NCBI GenBank assembly: GCA_020832725.1
Contig: JAFIEC010000255.1
Coordinates: forward strand, 1-31,651
Length of the DNA: 31,651 nt
Direction: 5' to 3'
Source: Paracoccaceae bacterium
GTDB taxonomy: Bacteria > Pseudomonadota > Alphaproteobacteria > Rhodobacterales > Rhodobacteraceae
Part shown: in pieces, positions 1 through 8,236 of the stretch
Layout: every line of letters starts with the position of its first letter
Position numbering within the stretch: the stretch's first letter is position 1
Program-made: the position numbers and the translations under genes
The notes under the pieces: model-generated
The model's input: only the letters and a program-made list of their open reading frames with translations
Told to the model about the DNA's origin: nothing
Database searches by the model: none

Positions 1-33
1 CCGCCGCGCACTACCGGCGCGGTCGGAGGTTCC

Positions 34-900
34 ATGTCGCAGACCAGCCCGCCACCCGTCCTTGCGCTGCTGCCCTATGGGCTCAAGCCGGATGCAGGCT
101 TTGCGCATCTGCCGCTGGGGCGTCTGTCATGGCCCCTCGGCCGCCCCGCCGGGGTGGAGGGGGGCGCGCTGGGTGATCTGGGTCCCGACGACCACCTGCT
201 TGCGTTCCTCGATCCATGGGCGCTGCGTCGTCGGCCCGAGGGCCTGCATGCGCGCCTCTCGCTGATGCTGACCGAGCCGCGGTCCTTTCGCCGGCATCTC
301 ATGCGGGTGCTGGAATGGCAGGCGGGGCGCTTTCACCGGCTGCTCACTTTTGACGCCCGGATGCTGCGTCTGCCAAACGCGCGTTTCTGCACCTTCGGGG
401 CCACCTGGGTGCGCGATCCGCATGGGGTGGACACGACCAAGACGCGCGCCCTCTCGCTGATCGCGTCGCAAAAGCGGCTGTTGCGGGGGCACCGGGCGCG
501 CCACGCCATGGCCCGCTGGCTGGTGGCCGAAGGGCTGGATGCCGACCTGCTGGGCCGCGCCTATCGCCCGATCGACACCAAGGAGGAGGGGCTGGCCCCC
601 TATCGCTTCTCTCTGGTGATCGAGAACAGCCGGGAGCCGGGCTATTTCACCGAAAAGCTGATCGATGCCCTGATCTGCCGCACCCTGCCCATCTACTGGG
701 GCGCGCCCGACGTGGGCGACTGGTTCCTGCCCGAGGGGATGATCCTGTGCGACAGCGTGGCCGACATGAAGGCCGCCTGCCGTGCGCTCGGCCCCGCAGA
801 TTACGCCGCCCGCGCCGAGGCCATCGAGGAAAACCGCCGCCGCGCCATGGCGCATCTCGGCTTCGAGGAAAAGGCGGCGCGGTTGGTTGTGGGTGAGTGA
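34..900 (+). CDS. GT10-type (fucosyltransferase-like) glycosyltransferase
   Basis: This 288-residue protein has the C-terminal signature of glycosyltransferase family 10, the alpha-1,3/1,4-fucosyltransferase family that uses a nucleotide sugar donor. At residues 191-232 it shows the FSLVIENS block, then YFTEKLIDAL and LPIYWGAP, the donor-binding core of the family. The N-terminal half is not recognisable, as is usual because it holds the acceptor domain. There is no signal peptide or membrane segment, so it should act at the cytoplasmic face. The ATG has a GGAGG Shine-Dalgarno at 25-29. It is GC-rich like the rest of the region but ends exactly where a low-GC patch begins. The actual sugar transferred is not known; fucose is only the family default. 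Confidence 0.8.
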   Translation: MSQTSPPPVLALLPYGLKPDAGFAHLPLGRLSWPLGRPAGVEGGALGDLGPDDHLLAFLDPWALRRRPEGLHARLSLMLTEPRSFRRHLMRVLEWQAGRFHRLLTFDARMLRLPNARFCTFGATWVRDPHGVDTTKTRALSLIASQKRLLRGHRARHAMARWLVAEGLDADLLGRAYRPIDTKEEGLAPYRFSLVIENSREPGYFTEKLIDALICRTLPIYWGAPDVGDWFLPEGMILCDSVADMKAACRALGPADYAARAEAIEENRRRAMAHLGFEEKAARLVVGE

Positions 901-2290
901 CTAGCGGGGGTGAAGATGAACAACAAGTGTGGGGAGCACATTGCTTGCGCCCTGAAGTAGGCCTAAAAACAGCTTGCAGGTGGCGCGCAAAACGGAGCAG
1001 TCAATGGCTATCCATCCTTTCGGCGACTGGATTAAGAAATTGCGTCAACCATGGCGCGCCCCTGCAATCGATGGCTTTCGCCTGTGGCGTGCCGACCGTG
1101 GCGAAAAGCTCCGAATGGACTTCAGTTCGCTCGCTCCCGGCGCTTTGGTGCTTGATATTGGGGGCTTTGCCGGTGATTGGGCGCAGCAGGTGCTTGAGGC
1201 GGCGCCATCAGTCATGCTTCATGTGGTTGAACCTCATCCTCGATTTGCCGCAAAACTGCGCAGGCGCTTCAGAGAATTTCCTAATGTGAAGATTCACGAG
1301 TTCGCCCTCGCTGGTTCGGATGGCGAAATTTTCCTGTCTGATGAAGGTGACGCGTCATCAATCTTTCCGGACAGAGCGGGATCTATTGTTGTTCGCACAT
1401 GTGGTATCGATAAATTCTTTTCTGAAATCGGCGCGACACAAGTCGCATTTGCGAAGATAAATATTGAGGCGGCGGAATACGAATTGATTCCCCATCTGGT
1501 TCAAGGACATCATATCGGGAGGATCGAGAAAATTCATGTCCAGTTTCATCTGTTCACGCCAGAACACAAGAAGATGCGTGAGGAATGCCGAAGTCTTCTG
1601 AGTTTGACCCATCATTGCGATTGGGCCTATCCGTTTGTGTGGGAGCAGTGGACATTGCGATAGGCAAAACCCTTCAATCAACCAGAATTTGATTTTACTG
1701 TACCTTAGTCGCAATGATTAACGGTCTGACCTCAGTTATTCAGCTCCTGAAGCATGTGATGTCGGATTTTCTGTAGCCTCCTGTCTTTTTTGCGATAGAT
1801 GTTTCTCAGGATGATATACAACAATGTCGATTCCGGCCGGTCAAATTTTATGTTCAGGAGTTTTTTTTGCAACTTCAAAAATTTCGCGCAATCAAAAACT
1901 TCCCCACCCAATGGGTAGGGAATTCTGTTTCCTTCTGTGCCGAATGTGTAAAGTGGTGATGGAATGACCTTGATTGAAGAAAAGAGCTCGTACCACAATG
2001 CGACGTGCAAGTCCCAGTAATCGAAATTGCTAAAAGGGATTTGCTCTAGAAGATTTTTGCGATGCAGGCCGTATACCAGACCTGGGCATGGGGACATTAA
2101 CCTGATCAGGTATCGTTTCAACCGGTCGTTCGTGCCGCTTCCACCGACTTCTATAAGCGTTTGTTCGCCGGTGCTCCTGTTAAGCTGGATCATGTCGCAG
2201 AATACCAACCCTGCTTCGTTATACTCATCCATGACCGACACGGTAGCTTCAAGGAATTTTTTGGCGTACAGATCGTCATGCGCCGCCCAT
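901..2290. other. Low-GC island inside the glycan locus
   Basis: Base composition drops sharply here. Hand counts give about 40% GC for 1381-1440 and for 1861-1920, against about 73% for 3361-3420. GC climbs back through 2281-2400 (about 58%, then 67%). The patch holds all of the FkbM methyltransferase gene and the 3' two thirds of the opposing GT2 gene. No insertion sequence, integrase or direct-repeat boundary was seen, so homologous exchange within a glycan locus is more likely than transposition. The edges are approximate. Confidence 0.7.
1004..1663 (+). CDS. FkbM family methyltransferase
   Basis: The product (219 aa from this start) is a class I SAM-dependent methyltransferase of the FkbM family, which usually O-methylates sugars or polyketides. 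The SAM-binding glycine motif VLDIGGFAGDWA is at residues 49-60, the acidic strand-2 end VVEPHP at 74-79, and the family motif KINIEAAEYE at 151-160. The ATG at 1004 is preceded by GGAG at 994-997 with good spacing. An in-frame TTG at 974 lacks a comparable site. GC is much lower than in the flanking genes, suggesting recent acquisition. Because the gene sits among glycosyltransferases, a glycan O-methylation role is inferred; the acceptor is unknown. Confidence 0.75.
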   Translation: MAIHPFGDWIKKLRQPWRAPAIDGFRLWRADRGEKLRMDFSSLAPGALVLDIGGFAGDWAQQVLEAAPSVMLHVVEPHPRFAAKLRRRFREFPNVKIHEFALAGSDGEIFLSDEGDASSIFPDRAGSIVVRTCGIDKFFSEIGATQVAFAKINIEAAEYELIPHLVQGHHIGRIEKIHVQFHLFTPEHKKMREECRSLLSLTHHCDWAYPFVWEQWTLR

Positions 2291-2556
2291 TGAAAGAACT
2301 CTCCCCTCGCTTCGTGCAGCACGAAGGCGAAATTCGCCACCGCCCCGATATTCCGCGCCTGCCGGATATAGCGGATGCGCGGGTCGTTGCGCGCGAATTC
2401 GCGGGCGATGGCCTCGGTCCGGTCGGTGGAGGCATTGTCCGAGATGATCAGCTCGAAATCGGTGAAGGACTGCGCCAGAAACGACTCCACCGCACCCCGA
2501 AGATACCGCGCGCCGTTATGGACCGGCATTCCGATGGAGACGCGGGGGGCGGTCAT
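1732..2556 (-). CDS. Family 2 glycosyltransferase, compositionally chimeric
   Basis: This is a 274-residue GT-A fold glycosyltransferase. The N-terminus has the GT2 start VSIGMPVHNGARYL, the nucleotide-binding block ELIISDNASTDRT at residues 35-47, and a metal-binding AHDD at 92-95. The ATG at 2556 overlaps the stop of the preceding gene as ATGA; an upstream in-frame ATG at 2619 would overlap that gene by 67 bases and is less likely. The first 85-90 codons are GC-rich like the operon, whereas the remaining roughly 185 codons are AT-richer. The donor-binding part therefore looks native and the acceptor-binding part looks exchanged. It is the last gene of the CDP-sugar operon. Donor and acceptor are unknown. 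Confidence 0.8.
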   Translation of the reverse strand: MTAPRVSIGMPVHNGARYLRGAVESFLAQSFTDFELIISDNASTDRTEAIAREFARNDPRIRYIRQARNIGAVANFAFVLHEARGEFFQWAAHDDLYAKKFLEATVSVMDEYNEAGLVFCDMIQLNRSTGEQTLIEVGGSGTNDRLKRYLIRLMSPCPGLVYGLHRKNLLEQIPFSNFDYWDLHVALWYELFSSIKVIPSPLYTFGTEGNRIPYPLGGEVFDCAKFLKLQKKLLNIKFDRPESTLLYIILRNIYRKKDRRLQKIRHHMLQELNN

Positions 2557-3797
2557 CCGGCACCACCCAGCAATCGCTTCAGCCCCATCTGCAATGCCCG
2601 CGCGCGCGTGGCGCGCCATGCGGCATCGGGGGTGCGGCTGCCTGAAAGTACATCGGCGTAGTCACGACCCAGCATCGCGTCGAAGATCTCGGCGGCCGTT
2701 TGCACGTCGTTCCGCCCGCCTCTGCGCGCGGAAATGGCGATTGAGGAAAGAGGGCCGGGTCGGGGTGGGCGTGCACCGGGCACGATGTGTACCGTTCCTG
2801 CCTTTGCCCTGGAAAGCTCCGCATCGGTTCCAGACGCGCGCGCATGGGCTGTCAGCGTGTTTACCGCCGCTTGCCTTGCGGTGCTGTCGCCGGGCCGGAT
2901 CGCAGCCAGAACACGGGCGTACCAGACTGCGCGGTCGGGTGGCGGTGGAGGCGGGTTCATGCGCGCGCGGACTGTCTCGAGGGTTGCGAAGAAGACGCCA
3001 GGTACCGACTGGATATGTCCGACGGCATCAGTCAACGGATCGGCCCGCGCCTCTTCGGCAAAGCGGTGCGCGGGCGCGGCGCGGGGATCGGTCGAATCAT
3101 AGGCGTGGTGGGCATGTCCCGTGCTGGCGGGGCCATAGCCATTCACGCTGAAAGGGTGTCCCAGGAGCAGGAAATCGCCGCCCAGGTAGAGGGCGCGCAT
3201 CCCGAAATAGACATCCGGCACGCTCCCACCGAACACCACGCCATCCGCCGCGCCGATTCGGTCGAGGAACCGGCGCGACACCGCCCCATGATAGAGTGAC
3301 GGGAGAACCGGCACCTCTCCGCGCTGCAGTCCCTGCAGTGCTGTCTTCACATCCAGCGTCCGTGGTGCGCCGAAGAGTGCGCCACGCTCCAGCCGGACCT
3401 TCCCGGCGCGACGGCTGAACCCAGCAACGGGCCAGCCATAGCCTGGCGGAGTCCAGCTCGCGACGTCCGGTTTGTGCGTCTTGAGGAGATCGAGCAGCAT
3501 GGGGAGTTGCCCGGGCAGGATCGCGTCATCGTCTCCGATGAACACGAGATAGTCTCCAAGCGCCTCCGCCAGCCCGGTCTCGAAATTCATGCGCATCGAG
3601 ACGCGACCGCGCTGCCGGACGGCTCTGAGGCGGGGGTCATGCGCGCGCGCCGCGATCACCTCTTGCGTGGCATCGTTGGAGGCATTGTCGCATACGATGA
3701 TCTCGAAATCCGCTTCCTCCACAGCAAGCGCCGCGTCCAGGCAAGCCCCCAGATAGCTCGCTCTTTCTCGTGTGGGGATGACGAGGCTGAGGCGCAT
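2553..3797 (-). CDS. Family 2 glycosyltransferase
   Basis: This 414-residue protein opens with a typical GT2 strand-loop (LSLVIPTRERASYL), has the nucleotide-binding block FEIIVCDNASNDAT at residues 31-44 and the metal-binding GDDD at 88-91. About 170-200 residues of the C-terminal half have no motif I can name, which makes it longer than a minimal GT2 enzyme. No membrane segment is visible, so it is predicted to act in the cytosol on a lipid- or protein-linked acceptor. It starts 6 bases after the CmcI-like gene stops and overlaps the next GT2 gene as ATGA, so it is translationally embedded in the operon. The transferred sugar is probably one made by the upstream genes, but that is inference. 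Confidence 0.8.
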   Translation of the reverse strand: MRLSLVIPTRERASYLGACLDAALAVEEADFEIIVCDNASNDATQEVIAARAHDPRLRAVRQRGRVSMRMNFETGLAEALGDYLVFIGDDDAILPGQLPMLLDLLKTHKPDVASWTPPGYGWPVAGFSRRAGKVRLERGALFGAPRTLDVKTALQGLQRGEVPVLPSLYHGAVSRRFLDRIGAADGVVFGGSVPDVYFGMRALYLGGDFLLLGHPFSVNGYGPASTGHAHHAYDSTDPRAAPAHRFAEEARADPLTDAVGHIQSVPGVFFATLETVRARMNPPPPPPDRAVWYARVLAAIRPGDSTARQAAVNTLTAHARASGTDAELSRAKAGTVHIVPGARPPRPGPLSSIAISARRGGRNDVQTAAEIFDAMLGRDYADVLSGSRTPDAAWRATRARALQMGLKRLLGGAG

Positions 3798-3803
3798 CCC
3801 CCC

Positions 3804-4574
3804 TCAGCCCTTCCGCCGCAGATAACCGTGGGGCGCGACCGAGATCAGCAGCTTGGCATCCATGTCGTGGTCGATCTCGAAATCGGGATGGTCGGGCAGC
3901 CAGGCGTGGACGGCGCTCTTGGGGTTGTCGCCGGGGCCCCATGGCCGGTCTCCGGCCATCGCTGCGGGCAGGTCCTCCACCACCGTGTCGAAGACGATGC
4001 AATAGCAGCCCGGGGTGACGAGGTCCGCATAGGCGTTCAGCTCGGCCAGGACGTGATCATGGGTGTGGTTGGAATCGAGGCAGACCATGACCCGGCCCGC
4101 ACCCTTCGCCCGTTCATGCACCTGCGCCACCACGTCGCCTGATATGGCGGAGCCCTCGATCATCTCGATACGCCCCGCCAGCGGATGCCCCTCGATGGCG
4201 GCACGGTTGTGGGGGCGGATGTCGATGTCGATGCCCAGCACGCGGCGGCGGGGACGGCCGGGGTCGAGCATCTCGCCCGCGTCCGCCGCGTCGCAATAAT
4301 CGAGCATCGCCAGAAGCGAGGCCGACAGGATGAGAGAGCCACCATGGGCGATTCCCGTCTCGATGATCAGATCGGGCCGTGTCGCCCAGACGATCTCCTG
4401 CAGGGCGGCCATATCCTGCGGATACTGGATGATCGGCCGTCCCGCCCAGAAGAAGTTGTAGGAATATTGCGGCGGGATCGTCGCCTCCATGAAGGCCCGG
4501 CCCGCCTCCCGTACTGCGTCGTCGGATCGTGCTTGCGCCAGCCGGTCGGCCACTTCGCGCTCGAAGGGGGTCAT
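3804..4574 (-). CDS. CmcI/cephalosporin hydroxylase-family methyltransferase
   Basis: The product (256 aa) belongs to the CmcI family, SAM- and metal-dependent methyltransferases named for cephalosporin biosynthesis; related members O-methylate rhamnosyl residues. The SAM motif LIIETGIAHGGSL lies at residues 69-81, LGIDIDIR at 113-120 ends the next strand, and the metal-binding block LDSNHTHDHVLAEL at 166-179 carries the expected Asp, Asn and His residues. Despite the family name, hydroxylation is not expected. It overlaps the previous gene as ATGA and sits among deoxysugar genes, so O-methylation of a sugar is the best guess, probably as a late tailoring step before or after transfer. Confidence 0.75.
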   Translation of the reverse strand: MTPFEREVADRLAQARSDDAVREAGRAFMEATIPPQYSYNFFWAGRPIIQYPQDMAALQEIVWATRPDLIIETGIAHGGSLILSASLLAMLDYCDAADAGEMLDPGRPRRRVLGIDIDIRPHNRAAIEGHPLAGRIEMIEGSAISGDVVAQVHERAKGAGRVMVCLDSNHTHDHVLAELNAYADLVTPGCYCIVFDTVVEDLPAAMAGDRPWGPGDNPKSAVHAWLPDHPDFEIDHDMDAKLLISVAPHGYLRRKG

Positions 4575-5629
4575 GCGCTCACTCCCACACAGGTAAAGGT
4601 ATCGCCGGCCATCTGCCGGATTTCGTCAAGATAATTCGGGTTCATGACCAGGATCGTCGCGCCGGGAGCGGCATCCCGCAGCCCCTCGTCGGGGGACAGG
4701 ACGCGCAGCCCCGTGGCGGGCAGGTGGCGGCCCTGCTTGGCGGGGTTGATGTCGATAACCCGGCCAACGGGGTGGCCTGCCCGCGCGCGCAGAAGTGCGA
4801 AGATCACCCCCTTGGAGGCCCCGCCCCAGACGATGTCATCTGCTGTGCCGCTGGTTGTCTGTTCCGCCAGCCGTGCCGTCAGGTCGGCGGGAAAACCCAC
4901 CGCATCGGCCGGGTCGCGCCGGGGCGCGCGCAGGGTGGAGAGATCCGCGACAACCCGCAGATACTGTCCGCCGAATGCCCGGTCGGCATGCAGCACGCGC
5001 CCGAAGATGCGGCTGAAATCCGACAGCCGGAAATAGTTCACATGCTCGTAGAAGATATCGAACCATGCCCGCTGGTCGCAGATCCAGTCGAGGCAGGGCA
5101 CCTCGATATAGATCAGGCCCCTGCGGTCGTTCGCCTCTGCCAGAAGCTGCAGAAAGGCGACGGGGTCGGGGATGTGTTCCAGCACATGGCGCAGGATCAG
5201 CCCCCCGCCCCCAAGGCCCAGTCCGGGGCGGAAATACTCGCGCCGCACAAGGGGGCTGTCGCCCTCGTAGGTGGGGTCGAACCCGGTCACCTCCACTCCC
5301 CGTGCCGTCAGCATCTCGAGAAAGGTGCCCTTGCCGCAGCCCACTTCGATGAGCCGCTCACGGCCCATCACCTTTTCGACCAGCCCGGCCACATCTTCCA
5401 TATGGGCGCGGAAATGCGGCGAGAGGCCCTGCTCGTTCTGGTAGGCGGCATCGTAATCCACCAGTTCCTGCCGGAAGGCCGCGTTGCGCACGAGGCCCGT
5501 CGCCATGTCCTCCACAAGGCGCATGTCGCCGCGAGGGCAGGCGCGGGCCTCGGCCTCCGTGTCGTACATCCGGTTCTGAAAGACCGGCAGGTCGTCCTGC
5601 GCATAGAGAAGGCGTGGTTCGGCACTCAT
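4571..5629 (-). CDS. C-methyltransferase-like SAM methyltransferase lacking the zinc domain
   Basis: This 352-residue protein has a class I SAM site (LIEVGCGKGTFLE, residues 93-105), a YEHVNYF block at 194-200 and a C-terminal domain with WGGASKG at 268-274, DINPAKQG at 293-300 and NPNYLDEI at 330-337. That C-terminal domain is typical of sugar C-methyltransferases of the TylC3/NovU type and is shared with the protein at 6468-7691. The usual N-terminal zinc finger is degenerate: the region around residues 20-52 keeps the fold pattern (PRGDMRLVE, GLVRNAAF) but not the paired cysteines. ATGA overlaps join it to both neighbours. It could be a second C- or an O-methyltransferase; the substrate is unknown. 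Confidence 0.75.
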   Translation of the reverse strand: MSAEPRLLYAQDDLPVFQNRMYDTEAEARACPRGDMRLVEDMATGLVRNAAFRQELVDYDAAYQNEQGLSPHFRAHMEDVAGLVEKVMGRERLIEVGCGKGTFLEMLTARGVEVTGFDPTYEGDSPLVRREYFRPGLGLGGGGLILRHVLEHIPDPVAFLQLLAEANDRRGLIYIEVPCLDWICDQRAWFDIFYEHVNYFRLSDFSRIFGRVLHADRAFGGQYLRVVADLSTLRAPRRDPADAVGFPADLTARLAEQTTSGTADDIVWGGASKGVIFALLRARAGHPVGRVIDINPAKQGRHLPATGLRVLSPDEGLRDAAPGATILVMNPNYLDEIRQMAGDTFTCVGVSA

Positions 5630-6471
5630 GTCAGTTCCTTCTCGTCGGGCAGGGGGGTGGGGATCCCCAGAACGCAGGGCGGGTCCACCAGATTGTCGGC
5701 CCGGGCACCGAAACGAAGCAGATCGCGCCTGCCATGGACATCTGCGATGCTCTCGGCCAGCTGGCGCAGGGTAACGGGCGTTCCGGTGCAGATATTGGCC
5801 GCCCCCTCGTGTTCCGCGCAGGCAAGACGCACGATCTGCCGCCCCGCTTCGGCCACATCCATGTAGTCGCGGATCTGCCGGCCGCTCGTCAGTTCGGCCG
5901 GTTCCCCGGCATCCAGCTGCGCGCGCAGATAGGAGACGAGGCGTCCGGGCTTCTCTCCCTCGCCATAGAGGTAGAAGAGCCGCGCCCAGGCAAAGGAAGT
6001 CTGCGATCCGGCCATCAGGCCCGAAAGCCCGTGAAAGGCGGCCGCCTTGGCCCGGGCATAGGGCGTTGTGGGCGCAAGCGGCGTCTCGGTGGACAGGACA
6101 GCGACCGAGAGGTCGTACTCAAAGCAGGTGCCGATGCCGACCAGCCGCGCGACCCCGGCGGCGCGTGCGCCCTGTCCCAGCCTCAAGGTGCCGATCAGGC
6201 AATCGGTGTTGCGCGGCGAGGTAAGGTATTCGCCCGGCGTGACGTGCCAGGCGCAGTGAATCACCGTGTCGATGCCGGCGCAGGCCTCCTGCCACCACGC
6301 CGCCCCCTCGGCCAGAGCATCGGCGGAGCGGATGGCTTCGGAGGCACCGTCGGGCATCGGCTGCCCCGGCCGCAGTACGGCCCGCACGGCATGGCCCCTG
6401 CGGGACAGTTCGGCCAGTACCTGCCGCCCGACAAAGCCCGTGGCACCGGTCAGGAGCACGTGACCGCTCAT
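5626..6471 (-). CDS. NAD(P)-dependent sugar epimerase/4-ketoreductase (extended SDR)
   Basis: The product (281 aa) is an extended short-chain dehydrogenase/reductase. The nucleotide-binding motif LLTGATGFVG is at residues 6-15, and the catalytic Tyr138-x-x-x-Lys142 pair lies in PYARAKAAAF. The start at 6471 is chosen because it overlaps the previous stop as ATGA and directly precedes the Rossmann motif; the open frame continues upstream without conserved sequence. In this operon the step left after 4,6-dehydration, epimerisation and C-methylation is reduction of the C4 ketone, so a CDP-4-keto-sugar reductase is the most economical role. A 4-epimerase cannot be excluded by sequence alone. Confidence 0.75.
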   Translation of the reverse strand: MSGHVLLTGATGFVGRQVLAELSRRGHAVRAVLRPGQPMPDGASEAIRSADALAEGAAWWQEACAGIDTVIHCAWHVTPGEYLTSPRNTDCLIGTLRLGQGARAAGVARLVGIGTCFEYDLSVAVLSTETPLAPTTPYARAKAAAFHGLSGLMAGSQTSFAWARLFYLYGEGEKPGRLVSYLRAQLDAGEPAELTSGRQIRDYMDVAEAGRQIVRLACAEHEGAANICTGTPVTLRQLAESIADVHGRRDLLRFGARADNLVDPPCVLGIPTPLPDEKELT

Positions 6472-7691
6472 CTTACGGCAAGCTCCGGCACTGCAGTGAC
6501 AAAGCGGGTGCCGTGGGCGCGCAGGGGCGCGAGTTGGGCCATGACCTCCTCGGCGATGTTCCACGGCAGGATCAGCACGTAATCGGGCGGGTCGTCGTGA
6601 AGCGCCTGGGGCGCCAGAACCGGGATGCGCGAGCCAGGAAGGAAGCGGCCCTGCTTGGCCGGGGCGGCATCGCAGACGAAAGGGAGCAGATCGGGCCGGA
6701 TCCCCGCGAAATTCATGAGCGTGTTGCCCTTGGCCGCAGCGCCATAGCCTGCCACGCGCGTGCCCTCGGCCCGTGCCTGAAGCAGAAAGCGCAGAAGGTC
6801 GTCCTTGATCCGCTCCGCCCGTGCCTGAAACCCGTGATAGAAGGCATCGCCCCCCATCCCGCGACGATCCTCTTCGGCGGCAAGGGCGGCGACGGACGGG
6901 CATTCGGCATGGCTCGCACCCTCCAGACAGCCCCAGATCCGGAGGCTGCCACCATGGGTGGCCAGTTCCTCGACATCAAAGACGCGCAGTCCTGCAGCGG
7001 CAAAGATGCGCCGCACGCTCAGCAGGGACAGATACGAGAAATGCTCGTGATAGACGGTGTCAAACTGCCCATGCTCCACCAGTCGCATCAGGTGGGGGAA
7101 TTCCAGTGTCACCACGCCCTCCCGCTTCAGCAGGGCGGCAAGGCCGCGGGTGAAGTCGTTGATGTCGGGCACATGGGCATAGACGTTGTTGCCCGCGATC
7201 AGGTCGGCCTGCCGGCCATCGGCTGCCAGTTGCCGGGCCAGCGCCTCTCCGAAGAATTCGCGCAGCACCGGAATACCCAGCGCCTCTGCAGCGGCGGCGG
7301 TGCTGTCGGTCGGCTCGATCCCGAGGCAGGGGATGCCTGCCTCCACGAAATTCCGCAGCAGGTAGCCGTCGTTGCTTGCAACCTCGACCACATGCGCACC
7401 CGGGCCCAGCCCCAGCCGTGCTGTGGCCATGGAGGCATAGGCGGCGGCATGGGCAAGCCAGCCCCGGGATGTCGACGAGAAATAGGCGTAATCGGCGCTG
7501 AACAATTCTTCCGCGGCGGCGAAATCCTCTGTCTGGACCAGCCGACAGGTGCCACAGACGAACAGGCGCAGCGGATAATGCGTCTCGGGGCCGCGCAGGG
7601 CCTGCGGGCTCAGATAGGCATTCGAGGGCGGTGCCGCGCCCAGATCGAGAAACACGTCGCGCAGGGGCGTGGCACAATGACGGCATTTCAT
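6468..7691 (-). CDS. Sugar C-methyltransferase (TylC3/NovU type)
   Basis: This 407-residue protein has the three-part build of nucleotide-sugar C-methyltransferases. An N-terminal zinc site has Cys3, Cys6, Cys46 and Cys49. The SAM domain carries VVEVASNDGYLL at 101-112 and the catalytic-region YHEHFSYLS at 214-222. The C-terminal domain has YGAAAKGN at 316-323 and DAAPAKQG at 341-348. Family members add a methyl group to carbon 3 of a 4-keto-6-deoxyhexose nucleotide through an enolate. Here the substrate should be the CDP-linked product of the rfbF-rfbG-epimerase genes just upstream. The ATG at 7691 overlaps the epimerase stop as ATGA and places CxxC at the start; an upstream in-frame ATG would run into that gene. 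Confidence 0.85.
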   Translation of the reverse strand: MKCRHCATPLRDVFLDLGAAPPSNAYLSPQALRGPETHYPLRLFVCGTCRLVQTEDFAAAEELFSADYAYFSSTSRGWLAHAAAYASMATARLGLGPGAHVVEVASNDGYLLRNFVEAGIPCLGIEPTDSTAAAAEALGIPVLREFFGEALARQLAADGRQADLIAGNNVYAHVPDINDFTRGLAALLKREGVVTLEFPHLMRLVEHGQFDTVYHEHFSYLSLLSVRRIFAAAGLRVFDVEELATHGGSLRIWGCLEGASHAECPSVAALAAEEDRRGMGGDAFYHGFQARAERIKDDLLRFLLQARAEGTRVAGYGAAAKGNTLMNFAGIRPDLLPFVCDAAPAKQGRFLPGSRIPVLAPQALHDDPPDYVLILPWNIAEEVMAQLAPLRAHGTRFVTAVPELAVR

Positions 7692-8236
7692 GGTGCTAGG
7701 GGCTCCGTGTCGCGCAGTCTGGGCAGGCATGCATCGCGCGGCGAGACATTGACCACCGGCATCGGCCAGTCGATGGCAAGATCGGGGTCGTCATGGGCGA
7801 TCCCGCCCTCATGGGCCGGGCTGTAGGCCTCACCGTGCAGATAGAGAAGCTCGGTCGCGGGCACGAGCGTCTGAAAGCCGTGGGCAAATCCGCGGGGCAC
7901 ATAGACCATGTCGCGATTCTCCTCGGTCAGGTCCAGCGCGACCCAGCGCCCGAAGGTGGCCGAAGCCGCGCGCAGATCCACGATCACGTCGCGAATGGCA
8001 CCGCGCAGGCAGCGAACGACCTTGGTCTCGGCGGCGGGCGCGCGCTGAAAATGCAGACCGCGCATGGTGCCTGCCTCGGCGCTGAACGAGGTGTTCATCT
8101 GCGCGATCACGGGCTCCAGCCCCCTATCTGCAAAGGTCTCGGCGCAGAAAAGTCGGGCGAAGAAGCCGCGCGCGTCGCCCTTGCGGTCCAGCTCGATGCG
8201 AAAGGCCCCTTCAAGCGGCAACGGGTGAAAGATCAT
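7688..8236 (-). CDS. dTDP-4-dehydrorhamnose 3,5-epimerase (RmlC) family protein
   Basis: The product (182 aa, the normal RmlC length) is a cupin-fold sugar epimerase. His62 in MRGLHFQ matches the catalytic base and Tyr138 in EAYSPAHE matches the catalytic acid region. RGFAHGFQTL at 115-124 and GGIAHDDPDL at 144-153 are also family blocks. In rhamnose synthesis the enzyme epimerises C3 and C5 of a dTDP-4-keto-sugar. No rmlA, rmlB or rmlD is present here and the gene is wedged between rfbG and a C-methyltransferase, so the natural substrate is probably CDP-4-keto-6-deoxyglucose or its methylated derivative. Whether it inverts one or both centres is not visible. Confidence 0.85.
   Translation of the reverse strand: MIFHPLPLEGAFRIELDRKGDARGFFARLFCAETFADRGLEPVIAQMNTSFSAEAGTMRGLHFQRAPAAETKVVRCLRGAIRDVIVDLRAASATFGRWVALDLTEENRDMVYVPRGFAHGFQTLVPATELLYLHGEAYSPAHEGGIAHDDPDLAIDWPMPVVNVSPRDACLPRLRDTEPLAP

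Noticed and set aside
1676..1694. AATCAA/TTGATT hairpin followed by TTTT between the convergent FkbM and GT2 genes
   Set aside because: The stem is only six mostly A-T pairs and would be unstable; not convincing as a terminator.
1653..1716. CATTGCGA and TCGCAATG, a perfect 8-base inverted repeat
   Set aside because: The arms are 48 bases apart and one lies in the FkbM coding end; too distant to be a terminator and likely chance.
4529..5866. Long plus-strand open frame of 445 codons opposite the methyltransferase and SDR genes
   Set aside because: It is antisense to genes with clear family motifs, has no recognisable domain and is expected by chance at this GC content.
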